A DNA stretch of 64,000 bases from Flavobacteriales bacterium UBA6693 (GTDB lineage: Bacteria; Bacteroidota; Bacteroidia; Flavobacteriales; Weeksellaceae). The DNA is taken from positions 34,782 to 98,781 of the forward strand of contig DKJL01000011.1 in the NCBI GenBank assembly GCA_002454815.1. Reading direction: 5' to 3'. Shown in pieces: positions 8,035-15,668 of this stretch (positions within the stretch are counted from its first letter, which is position 1; each line of letters starts with the position of its first letter). The notes beneath the pieces are model-generated. The model was not told the origin of the DNA and did not search any database. It saw only the letters and a program-made list of their open reading frames with translations. Position numbers and translations under genes: made by a program.

Positions 8035-8505
8035 ATGGCAAGTTACGTCACTAAAGAAGGATTGGATAAGATGAAGGCAGAGCTGGAACAGCTGGAAACA
8101 GTGGAGCGCCCGAAAATTACCCAGCAGATTGCGGAAGCCCGCGACAAAGGCGACTTATCTGAAAATGCCGAATACGATGCTGCTAAAGAAGCCCAGGGAA
8201 TGCTGGAGATGAAGATCTCAAAGATCAAGGATATCATTGTGAACTCGAAGGTGATCGACGAAAGTCAACTGGACGTTTCCAAAGTATCGATACTCACCAC
8301 CGTGCGTCTGAAAAATAACGCCACCAAGACGGAGCAGAAATTTACCCTCGTGCCCGATAATGAGAGCGACATCAAAGCCGGAAAAATTTCCGTGAATACA
8401 CCGATCGCGAAAGGATTGCTCGGTAAAGTGGTCGGCGAAACTGCGGAAATATTGCTGCCGAACGGCAACACCCTTTCCTTCGATATTTTAGAAATTTCGT
8501 TATAA
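8035..8505 (+). CDS. greA: Transcription elongation factor GreA
   Basis: A 156-aa GreA: an N-terminal antiparallel coiled coil (about 5-77) with the acidic tip in DLSENAEYDAAKE (about 41-53), then the C-terminal FKBP-like domain (about 85-156, with KISVNTPIAKGLLGK). GreA enters the RNA polymerase secondary channel and stimulates cleavage of backtracked RNA. Single-gene leader with a hairpin upstream; HIT and clpX follow on the same strand from separate promoters. Confidence 0.97.
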   Translation: MASYVTKEGLDKMKAELEQLETVERPKITQQIAEARDKGDLSENAEYDAAKEAQGMLEMKISKIKDIIVNSKVIDESQLDVSKVSILTTVRLKNNATKTEQKFTLVPDNESDIKAGKISVNTPIAKGLLGKVVGETAEILLPNGNTLSFDILEISL

Positions 8506-8596
8506 GCCGGCAAAAATCCAATTTAATAGCATTCAGTCACGCTAAATCTTCTGTTTTTTTACGAATTATTTAACGGAAGAGTTTATTAGGAAATCG

Positions 8597-8604
8597 TAAA
8601 TTTG
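8597..8604 (+). promoter_or_regulatory. Promoter -7 box before the HIT gene
   Basis: TAAATTTG ends 45 bases upstream of the ATG at 8650, which argues against the upstream in-frame start at 8602 inside the box. Confidence 0.55.
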
Positions 8605-8649
8605 TACCTGCGCGTTGGCGTGGGTATTTTAATTTTAACATCGAAAGTT

Positions 8650-9039
8650 ATGGCTTCTATTTTCAGTAAAATAATTCAAGGCGAACTGCCTGCCTATAAA
8701 ATCGCGGAAGATGAGCATCACCTTGCTTTTCTTGATGCGATGCCGCTGGTGGAAGGGCATACGCTGGTAATCCCAAAGCAGGAAACAGATTTTATTTTTG
8801 ACCTGGACTCTGAAGCGTATAAGAACCTGTGGGCTTTTGCGCAGCAGGTGGCAAAGAAAATGGAGCGTGCTTTCCCAAAACAGCGTATTGCTGTGGCGGT
8901 AGTAGGGCTGGAGGTGCCACACGCCCACATCCATCTAATACCAATTACCAAAATGGACGATATGAACTTCAAAAACGAAAGGCTGAAACTCAGCGATGAA
9001 GCGTATCGCCAAATCCAAGCACGCATTGTGCAATCCTAA
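8650..9039 (+). CDS. HIT family nucleotide-binding protein
   Basis: A 129-aa histidine-triad protein (HINT-like) that hydrolyses or transfers nucleoside monophosphates, for example from AMP-lysine-type phosphoramidates. The C-terminal triad HAHIHL (His-x-His-x-His) is intact, and the N-terminal FSKIIQGELPAYK is the usual HINT opening. The start at 8650 is chosen because the longer reading frame would begin inside the promoter box. clpX follows 27 bases downstream and may be co-transcribed. Confidence 0.92.
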   Translation: MASIFSKIIQGELPAYKIAEDEHHLAFLDAMPLVEGHTLVIPKQETDFIFDLDSEAYKNLWAFAQQVAKKMERAFPKQRIAVAVVGLEVPHAHIHLIPITKMDDMNFKNERLKLSDEAYRQIQARIVQS

Positions 9040-9066
9040 TTTTATAATTTTACTAAGAGTACGATA

Positions 9067-10248
9067 ATGAACCCAAACCAATGTTCTTTCTGCGGCAAGA
9101 AAAGAAATGAAGTACAGATGCTTATTTCCGGAAATAACGGATTTATCTGCGAAGAATGTATTGAACAGGCACACGGAATTGTAAAAGAAACGGGCAAAAA
9201 TCCGGGCGGGGCTGCAGCCACGACGATGGAAGACCTGAAAAAACCACTTGAGATAAAAGAGTTTCTTGATCAGTATGTAATTGGTCAGGATCAGGCGAAA
9301 AAACAACTCGCCATCGCCGTTTATAATCATTACAAGCGTTTGCTCCATTCTCAGGACGAAAACCGAGAGGTGGAGATCGAGAAATCCAATGTTATTATGA
9401 TCGGTGAAACCGGAACCGGCAAAACGCTTCTGGCAAAAACGATTGCTAAGGAACTCAACGTTCCTTTTTGTATCGTGGACGCTACCATCCTTACTGAAGC
9501 AGGCTACGTTGGCGAGGATGTGGAAAGTATCCTTTCCCGCCTCTTGATGGTGGCCGATTATGATGTGGAAAAAGCCGAGCGCGGTATCGTTTTTATTGAT
9601 GAAATTGATAAAATCGCGCGCAAATCAGACAATCCAAGTATTACGAGAGACGTTTCCGGTGAAGGCGTGCAGCAGGGTTTGCTGAAACTTCTCGAAGGCA
9701 GCGTCGTGAACGTACCTCCACAAGGTGGGCGAAAGCATCCAGACCAGAAATACATCCAGGTAAATACACAGAATATCTTGTTCATCGCAGGCGGCGCTTT
9801 TGACGGAATTAAGGAGATTATCGAGCGCCGGCTGAATAAACAGGCGATTGGTTTCAGCAGCGATAAATTGGGTAAAACGGAAGATGAAGATTATATCCTG
9901 CGTCAGATCAACGCGATCGATCTTCGGAAATTTGGCCTGATCCCGGAGTTGCTCGGTCGTTTTCCGATCATCACTTACCTGGAAAAGCTGACCAAAGAAA
10001 CCATGATCCGAATTATGAAAGAACCAAAAAATTCGATCATTAATCAGTTTGTCGAACTTTTTAAAATGGACGGGGTAGAACTGTCTTTTACGGAAGAAGC
10101 ACTGGAGCGCATCGTGGAAGAAACCACGGAAAAAGGTTTGGGCGCCAGAGGATTGCGTGGTACGACAGAAAAGGTTCTCGAAGATTATATGTTTGATATT
10201 GCGGCCCAGAAGCAGGTCGAAATCACGCCGTCCAATATTAAATTTTAG
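9067..10248 (+). CDS. clpX: ATP-dependent Clp protease ATP-binding subunit ClpX
   Basis: Hexameric AAA+ unfoldase that feeds ssrA-tagged and other substrates to ClpP. At 393 aa it has standard length (slightly short at the ends). The N-terminal zinc-binding domain has C6-x2-C9 and C28-x2-C31. Walker A GETGTGKT (113-120), the pore loop GYVGEDVE (about 147-154), Walker B IVFIDEID (174-181) and sensor 2 GARGLR are intact. clpP is not adjacent. Confidence 0.97.
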   Translation: MNPNQCSFCGKKRNEVQMLISGNNGFICEECIEQAHGIVKETGKNPGGAAATTMEDLKKPLEIKEFLDQYVIGQDQAKKQLAIAVYNHYKRLLHSQDENREVEIEKSNVIMIGETGTGKTLLAKTIAKELNVPFCIVDATILTEAGYVGEDVESILSRLLMVADYDVEKAERGIVFIDEIDKIARKSDNPSITRDVSGEGVQQGLLKLLEGSVVNVPPQGGRKHPDQKYIQVNTQNILFIAGGAFDGIKEIIERRLNKQAIGFSSDKLGKTEDEDYILRQINAIDLRKFGLIPELLGRFPIITYLEKLTKETMIRIMKEPKNSIINQFVELFKMDGVELSFTEEALERIVEETTEKGLGARGLRGTTEKVLEDYMFDIAAQKQVEITPSNIKF

Positions 10249-10267
10249 TCATTTTCAGCCCAAAATA

Positions 10268-10296
10268 TTGCGATGTTATAAAAATGAGTATATTTG
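10268..10296 (+). promoter_or_regulatory. Promoter of the 664-aa T9SS protein
   Basis: TTG (10268-10270), an 18-base spacer and TATATTTG (10289-10296), 35 bases before the start codon. Confidence 0.55.
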
Positions 10297-10331
10297 CCGC
10301 CTGAATACGTAACCTAAACACAAACGTACGG

Positions 10332-12326
10332 ATGAAAAAAAATATACTCACTCTGGGGCTTCTGGCTCTCTGCACTACTGCGGGCGCGCAGGTGGTCTCA
10401 CACGTCGGCAATGACGGCATCTTCTATGTCGGTGAAAATGCACTCGTTTATAATGGCGGCGGTATGCAAACCAAAGGCACCGGCAAATATGAGATCCGTG
10501 GAAACATGATGGTCGTAGGCACGGGCACCGACGTGATCCAAACACAGAACGCAGATGGGACAAGCTCCAAAACCACTGGCGGTAATATAGTCTTGAAGTT
10601 AAATGATCCTGACAACTATACCAGTTCAACCTACGGGCAACTTTACATACAAGGGTTAGCGCAGACCAATCTTACAGGGATTGTGGATAAGGAGTATCTC
10701 GCTACGAAAAATGGTGTTATGCAGCAGATGGCTCTGCCGTTCTATGACAAGACTTTTGCGAGTTTAGCGACAGATTTAGGCATCACCGGCGGATTCTCAA
10801 ACCAGCGTACCACTTCTGCCGTGGGTTATTGGGAAAACGCCCGGGTTGTGATGCATAATATTCCTGGCACTTCAACTACATTGCAAAAAGCTGATAAAGA
10901 TAATCAGACGGTTACCCATAATAATGCTGCTCGTTATTACGCTGTTGGTACTGCGAATTGGAATCCTGAGCAACCGATTATTGACGCTGACTATTATACT
11001 ATTAGTGGTCGTCCGTTCAGCGATGCTACACCGATATCCTATACTCTTTCGGGAGCCGGTTATGATAGCTCGGGAACGGCAATTAATTATGGTGGAGGAA
11101 ACGGTGCAGTAATCAATACTATTTATAACGAGCGCTACAACAGTTATTTACAGGATGCATTTGACGGAAATTCACAAGGGAGCTGGAAAGGCACTTTCGG
11201 TCGAAATATTTACCAGTTCGGTAATCCTTTTCTTACCAATATTGACCTTTCAACGATAGGATACAACGAGCGCACCGCAGGTGGAGATGATGGGAATAAC
11301 ATTAGTTCCATTCAAGCCGTACGCTACGAATCTGGGGGAGTAACCAAGGATGAGAACAACGGTACCAAGGCTACCAGCTATAAATTTATATCGTACAGTG
11401 ATGGCGGTATTCCTACGGGGGATTTTGGCGGTGCTATAATTAAGCCGATGCAGGCGTTTGTAATCAAACTCCGAAATAATACTTCCGCACAAACGTTGAA
11501 TTTTAATACGTTGCGCAGATTTGCTTACTCGCCGCGCGATATAACCAATGGGCAGGCCACGAATCCCAACACAGTCACTACCAACAGATCAGCCTCTACC
11601 GGCAGCATCAAGCAGTTGAGAGTAATTGGGCTGGATTCGTCCGGTAATGAAGTAATGCGAACCTATTTCGTTGTAGGATCCAGCTTTGTCACGGGACACA
11701 ACGCAGATGCTAAAATGCAGGTTTCTGCTTATAGCGGAGATCTCAGCACGCGTGAAGAACTACCAGCTGGCGGTGAAGATACCCAATACAGCAATTCATA
11801 TTGGTTATATATAAACGAGGCAAACGAACAGGATTTTCTGGGTAAAAGAATTAAGATGGTTGCTAATACCGCAAAAATCGCTGCGTACAAGTTTCAAATC
11901 GCAGAAAACGCTGTTGAGCTACAGGATGGAGAAGGCAGTTTTGCAGATGGAGGTCAAAATTTCTACATTGAGCAGACGCCGGGTCAGCTGGTTGCAGTTG
12001 CTCATAACCAGGTTCTTCCTGCGTTGGCAAACGTATCAGGTCTATATTATGGAAGAGAGTCAGTCCTCGGCACCGATAATACTGCAGCGCAGGATGAGTT
12101 AAAGATTGCCTACGAAGAAGTGAGTAAAACACATCAAGTGATTTTCCCTGCTTCGTGGAAAAAAGCAACCGTCAATATTTATGACCTTTCAGGCAAACTT
12201 ATCGTCAACAGAAAAGAGCTGAAAACAGCTAATAATTTCACATTGCCACTTACGATACGGGGAGTATATATGGTAGAGGCGATTTCTGAGGCGGGAGTAA
12301 AAGTGGTGAAGAAGGTCATCAAATAA
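10332..12326 (+). CDS. T9SS-sorted secreted protein, 664 aa
   Basis: Signal peptide MKKNILTLGLLALCTTAGAQ, then a long beta-rich extracellular region with no recognised catalytic motif, and a C-terminal domain (about 590-664) whose last part NIYDLSGKLIVNRKEL to KVVKKVIK is a T9SS type A-like sorting signal. The middle contains YQFGNPFLTNIDLS and FAYSPRD, a pattern I associate with large flavobacterial surface proteins of unknown function. It is followed 12 bases later by a small membrane-tagged protein, so the two form an operon and may act together at the cell surface. Confidence 0.75.
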   Translation: MKKNILTLGLLALCTTAGAQVVSHVGNDGIFYVGENALVYNGGGMQTKGTGKYEIRGNMMVVGTGTDVIQTQNADGTSSKTTGGNIVLKLNDPDNYTSSTYGQLYIQGLAQTNLTGIVDKEYLATKNGVMQQMALPFYDKTFASLATDLGITGGFSNQRTTSAVGYWENARVVMHNIPGTSTTLQKADKDNQTVTHNNAARYYAVGTANWNPEQPIIDADYYTISGRPFSDATPISYTLSGAGYDSSGTAINYGGGNGAVINTIYNERYNSYLQDAFDGNSQGSWKGTFGRNIYQFGNPFLTNIDLSTIGYNERTAGGDDGNNISSIQAVRYESGGVTKDENNGTKATSYKFISYSDGGIPTGDFGGAIIKPMQAFVIKLRNNTSAQTLNFNTLRRFAYSPRDITNGQATNPNTVTTNRSASTGSIKQLRVIGLDSSGNEVMRTYFVVGSSFVTGHNADAKMQVSAYSGDLSTREELPAGGEDTQYSNSYWLYINEANEQDFLGKRIKMVANTAKIAAYKFQIAENAVELQDGEGSFADGGQNFYIEQTPGQLVAVAHNQVLPALANVSGLYYGRESVLGTDNTAAQDELKIAYEEVSKTHQVIFPASWKKATVNIYDLSGKLIVNRKELKTANNFTLPLTIRGVYMVEAISEAGVKVVKKVIK

Positions 12327-12338
12327 AAAGTACAAAGG

Positions 12339-12674
12339 ATGAAAAAAATAGTATATATTGTTTTAATGATGATGGGACTGTTTGTAAACGCAGAAGCTTT
12401 CCCCCAATCTCCAATGACAAATTCGATGGACTCCCGTGATAATAGCGTGGAGAACTATTCCTCGAATATATTTGATAATGAAACACAATTTTTAGAACAA
12501 GGGCAAATACCTCCGATGTCTACCTTTGATGTTCCCGGCGGACAGGGAGGTCTCGGCGGCGACGGTTTCGGAACCACTGTTCCGATTGACACACACGTTT
12601 ACGCACTAGTGATTGTTGCTCTGTTATTTATCGTGTTCTACACCCGCCAGACGACGGCTCAGAAGACGAATTAA
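12339..12674 (+). CDS. Small secreted protein with C-terminal membrane sorting tag (PID-CTERM-like)
   Basis: A 111-aa protein: signal peptide MKKIVYIVLMMMGLFVNAEA, a short low-complexity linker rich in Gly, Asn and Ser (GGQGGLGGDGFG), then TVPIDTHVYALVIVALLFIVF and a short basic end. A Pro-Ile-Asp before a single terminal membrane helix and basic tail resembles the PID-CTERM sorting tags of flavobacteria, which are thought to be processed by an exosortase-like enzyme. No such enzyme is in the window. It is 12 bases downstream of the T9SS protein, in the same operon. Confidence 0.65.
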   Translation: MKKIVYIVLMMMGLFVNAEAFPQSPMTNSMDSRDNSVENYSSNIFDNETQFLEQGQIPPMSTFDVPGGQGGLGGDGFGTTVPIDTHVYALVIVALLFIVFYTRQTTAQKTN

Positions 12675-12695
12675 AATAAAACTTAAAAAAAGCAG

Positions 12696-12724
12696 AAACC
12701 CGCCGCAAGCCGACGGGTTTTTTT
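12696..12724 (+). terminator. Terminator between the small sorted protein and the TlpA-like gene
   Basis: AAACCCG / CGGGTTT stem with inner GC pairs, running into a T-tract that itself merges into a TATATTTA promoter-like box for the next gene. Confidence 0.75.
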
Positions 12725-12735
12725 ATATTTACCAA

Positions 12736-14019
12736 ATGAAAAAGATTGTATTGCTGCTGGCGCTCACCAGCGTCAGTGTCGCCAACGCACAGTTTAAAGT
12801 GTCTGTCGAGGCGCCCGCCAATTTCGCACCCAAGGAAGTGTATCTTTATACGCTGAACGGATCCAGGGATGTCTTGAGCAACAAAGAAATCAAGAAAGGA
12901 AATACCTGGCAGATCAACGTTTCCAAACCGTACACGGGCATGATGAAACTCTATTTCCCGGAAACCAACGCTTCGCTGAATTTTATCTCCGAAAATAAGG
13001 ATGTAAAACTTAAGCTGGTGACGAATCAGGAGAAAATCGTTGACGTAGATTATCTCGACGAAGCCAACAAGACCATGAATCAGGTGCAGGACGTGCAGCA
13101 GAAAAAAGAACTCATTTTGCCGGCGCTCTACCAGATCAAAGAGTATTATCGTGATTCTGCTCCTTTTGGAGCCGCTTTAATGCAGGAGATTAACCGGCTT
13201 TCTGTACCGGCCGCAAATGTCGGCAATCATCCTTTTGTTCAGTTTTATACCACCAATTATGCACGCTTTGTTGAGAAGAAAGCAGATAAAAGTCCGGTGA
13301 CGCACCAGGAAATAATTGATTTCGTCAACAAATCGACCGAATTGCTCGAAACCTCTTCTCTTCTGCGACCCGTTTTGGTTTCTTATCTCAATATCGGTCC
13401 TAACACCAATCTGACGGCCGACGTCGATAAATTGCTCGCCGCTGTCAACACAGAAACTCCCCGCGGACAAACCGTATTATCGGAATTGATTGAGATTTTC
13501 GATACCTACGGCATGTCCGAATTAAAGGATCAATATCTTTCGCTGGCAAAAAACCTGAAGTGCACCATCAACGAACGCCTTTCCCAAACGATCGCCTCAA
13601 ATCAAAACACGGAGATTGGCGCGGTGTTTCCGAACTATACTTTTACCAACGTCAGCGGAACTAAAGCCAAAACCGTTCATGACGTTAAAGCGAACCGCAA
13701 AGTTCTGGTCTTTTGGGCGTCCACTTGCTCACACTGTGAGAATGACCTTCCGATTTTGCTTCAGAATTACAATAAGATCAAATCAATCGGTGGTGAGGTG
13801 ATCGGACTTTCTTTGGACAGTGATCGTGTAGCTTACCAAAACAAGGTGAAAATGCTGCCGTGGATCAACGACAGCGAATTGAAAGGCTGGAACAGTTCCT
13901 ACTCCGACACCTACAACGTGCGTGCAACGCCAACCTATTTCGTGTTGGATGGCGACAATAAAATCATTGCCAAGCCCAATCGTGCAGCGGATGTAATTTC
14001 TTTCTTAAAGTTGAAGTAA
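12736..14019 (+). CDS. TlpA family thioredoxin-like disulfide reductase
   Basis: Exported thiol-disulfide protein of 427 aa from the ATG at 12736 (earlier in-frame codons lie inside the preceding terminator). Signal peptide MKKIVLLLALTSVSVANAQ; an N-terminal DUF4369-like beta region; a helical middle (about 130-280); and a C-terminal AhpC/TSA-thioredoxin domain with FWASTCSHCENDLP (CSHC active site, about residue 340) and the cis-Pro motif VRATPTYFV. Such proteins reduce disulfides or assist cytochrome c maturation in the periplasm; the partner is unknown. The non-canonical SHC dipeptide should set a distinct redox potential. Confidence 0.87.
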   Translation: MKKIVLLLALTSVSVANAQFKVSVEAPANFAPKEVYLYTLNGSRDVLSNKEIKKGNTWQINVSKPYTGMMKLYFPETNASLNFISENKDVKLKLVTNQEKIVDVDYLDEANKTMNQVQDVQQKKELILPALYQIKEYYRDSAPFGAALMQEINRLSVPAANVGNHPFVQFYTTNYARFVEKKADKSPVTHQEIIDFVNKSTELLETSSLLRPVLVSYLNIGPNTNLTADVDKLLAAVNTETPRGQTVLSELIEIFDTYGMSELKDQYLSLAKNLKCTINERLSQTIASNQNTEIGAVFPNYTFTNVSGTKAKTVHDVKANRKVLVFWASTCSHCENDLPILLQNYNKIKSIGGEVIGLSLDSDRVAYQNKVKMLPWINDSELKGWNSSYSDTYNVRATPTYFVLDGDNKIIAKPNRAADVISFLKLK

Positions 14020-14023
14020 TTTC

Positions 14024-14053
14024 TTGCAAACTCGCTAAATATTTTTATCTTTG
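14024..14053 (+). promoter_or_regulatory. tRNA-Met promoter
   Basis: TTG (14024-14026), a 19-base spacer and TATCTTTG (14046-14053), 13 bases before the mature tRNA 5' end: a textbook Bacteroidetes promoter. Confidence 0.8.
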
Positions 14054-14066
14054 CACCACTTTAATC

Positions 14067-14140
14067 GGCGAGGTAGCTCAGATGGTTAGAGCGCAGGATT
14101 CATAACCCTGAGGTCACGGGTTCAATTCCCGTCTTCGCTA
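14067..14140 (+). tRNA. tRNA-Met (anticodon CAT)
   Basis: A 74-nt cloverleaf: acceptor GGCGAGG pairs with CTTCGCT (two G-U), D arm GCTC/GAGC, anticodon loop TTCATAA (CAT), T arm ACGGG-TTCAATT-CCCGT, discriminator A, no encoded CCA. The pattern fits elongator methionine tRNA; an isoleucine tRNA with modified CAT (lysidine) is the alternative but the arms look like Met. Confidence 0.95.
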
Positions 14141-14142
14141 CA

Positions 14143-14172
14143 AAAGCCCAGTTTTATGCTGGGCTTTTTTTT
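14143..14172 (+). terminator. Terminator of tRNA-Met
   Basis: AAAGCCCAG / CTGGGCTTT stem with a 7-base loop followed by a run of T, two bases after the tRNA. Confidence 0.9.
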
Positions 14173-14480
14173 GGTTTAAACTGAAGCAGATCTTTGTTTT
14201 AATTAGGACGGCGAAGACGAAAAGCGGTGCTTTGCTGCCGCTGCTCGCTCTCTTGGTTATTCATCGTCATTATTTCTATGAAAATTCTCCTTTGTTTTCG
14301 TGCCTTTAGTTAACACAAAAGAAAATAGTTTCCTTAAACAGTAATTTTTTTCAACTTAAAATTTTAAATTGTGGTCAGTTTCAACTTAATGACATCAGCA
14401 CTTATCGGAGGAACTTCAGTCGGATTTCGAAAAAATAATATTAAACAGCTATTTAAATTTTAAAAATTTGCTGCATGTGT
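14173..14480. other. Gene-free stretch
   Basis: No ORF that looks real. A local GC-rich part (about 14206-14255) can fold around AGCGG/CCGCT and may be a remnant of an intergenic repeat; the remainder is AT-rich. Confidence 0.4.
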
Positions 14481-14612
14481 TTTGTCATCTTGAAAAATAG
14501 TCTTACTTTTACACCGCCTTAGTAAGACAACTAAGTCTTATTAAGGCGTAAATTTTTTTTCATCATTTGTGTTTTGGAACCGTTTCGCAAGAGACGGTTC
14601 TTTTTATTTTTC
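14481..14612 (+). ncRNA. Candidate small RNA with two stacked terminator hairpins
   Basis: TTTG (14481-14484), 19 bases, then TACTTTTA (14504-14511) resembles a promoter. Just downstream a 14-bp stem (14515-14528 with 14535-14548, one G-U) is followed by T8, and 17 bases later a 10-bp stem with a GCAA tetraloop (14577-14600) is followed by TTTTTATTTTT. Both tails point on the plus strand, where there is no gene. An upstream GTCTTAC (14500-14506) can also pair with the left arm of the first stem. Inferred from structure only. Confidence 0.4.
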
Positions 14613-15668
14613 GGCCATTTCATACTGGAGCAATAAATCCACAAAGTAGGAGTAAGTAATACTTCCTTCCTGTTGGTTACTTTTTAAAAATAAATCATTG
14701 GTGAAACCGAAGAAGACATCCAGAACACCTTCGTGGCGACGCACAAACATTTTTTCTGCCAGGCGGTCGCGTTTCATGCCTGCCGAATAGCTGCGGATCA
14801 CCGCCTTTACAAATTCCGGATTCTCCTGCACGAGAGAGCCGAGCAGTGCTTTTAAAGTATAATATTCGGTGCTGTAGCGCAAATCGGCATTAGCAGCATT
14901 TTTACCGATCAGATAACCGACAAAGTTTGCTTCGTGTTCTCGCGCGTAGCCGAGCTGGTGGGCGCTTTCATGCGCCAGGGTAAACGGCAGCTGGCTCGAA
15001 GGCAACAGTGGATTGTACTGTGCTTCTGCGGTGAAGGGATTGTAGTAACCCAAAATGCCGGTATAGCTCATGACGGGCGAAAATAAACTTGGTTTTATAT
15101 TATTAACTCCCGTTGCCTGTTTTTGATTTATGGTACCGGGAAGTGATTTCTGTTCTTTCAAAATGGAACGTTCCAGTCCAGCGCGGTTATAGACTTTGAA
15201 AACACCGTAACGGTCTTCCTGCACTAATTTTCGTGTTTCGCGGCAGCGTCTTAAATAAACAATTGCAAGCTGTTCCGCGTCCTGCCGCTCGACTTTCCGT
15301 GTCGGAAACTGCGCGGATACCGGCGTTTGAAAATAGAGCATTCCCCAAAAAATCTGATAAAAGAAATAGAGCGTGTTCAGCATTACAAGCAACGTTCTCA
15401 GCGCAGCGTTTCTGGTATGGCGGCGCAATGTTTTTAATAATAAATAAACAAGTGCGAGGGACAGAAACACATAGAAAATATCGCCTGCCGAAAACGGTAA
15501 ATCCCGGAATAATTTCTGATGCAAAAGTTTTTGATACTCAAAGAATTCCTGAAAAAATTTAACAACTGCGGGGATTTTGGACAGACAAAAAAACAAAACA
15601 AATTGGGCAAGTAGTAAGCCTGCCCAAAATCTATTTTGTCTGAAAATTGATCGAAGTTTAGTCCGCAT
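14604..15668 (-). CDS. DUF3810 membrane-anchored metallopeptidase-like protein
   Basis: About 354 aa from the ATG at 15668 (ATG at 15686 and TTG at 15689 are also possible). Three hydrophobic segments in the first ~110 residues anchor a C-terminal domain with TLAHESAHQLGYAREHEANFVG: HESAH fits the HExxH zinc site and the downstream REHEAN supplies a possible third ligand. DUF3810 proteins are widespread in Bacteroidetes and Firmicutes with unproved peptidase activity. The 5' end overlaps the stop of the MFS gene by 11 bases or more, so translation is probably coupled. Confidence 0.85.
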   Translation of the reverse strand: MRTKLRSIFRQNRFWAGLLLAQFVLFFCLSKIPAVVKFFQEFFEYQKLLHQKLFRDLPFSAGDIFYVFLSLALVYLLLKTLRRHTRNAALRTLLVMLNTLYFFYQIFWGMLYFQTPVSAQFPTRKVERQDAEQLAIVYLRRCRETRKLVQEDRYGVFKVYNRAGLERSILKEQKSLPGTINQKQATGVNNIKPSLFSPVMSYTGILGYYNPFTAEAQYNPLLPSSQLPFTLAHESAHQLGYAREHEANFVGYLIGKNAANADLRYSTEYYTLKALLGSLVQENPEFVKAVIRSYSAGMKRDRLAEKMFVRRHEGVLDVFFGFTNDLFLKSNQQEGSITYSYFVDLLLQYEMAEK

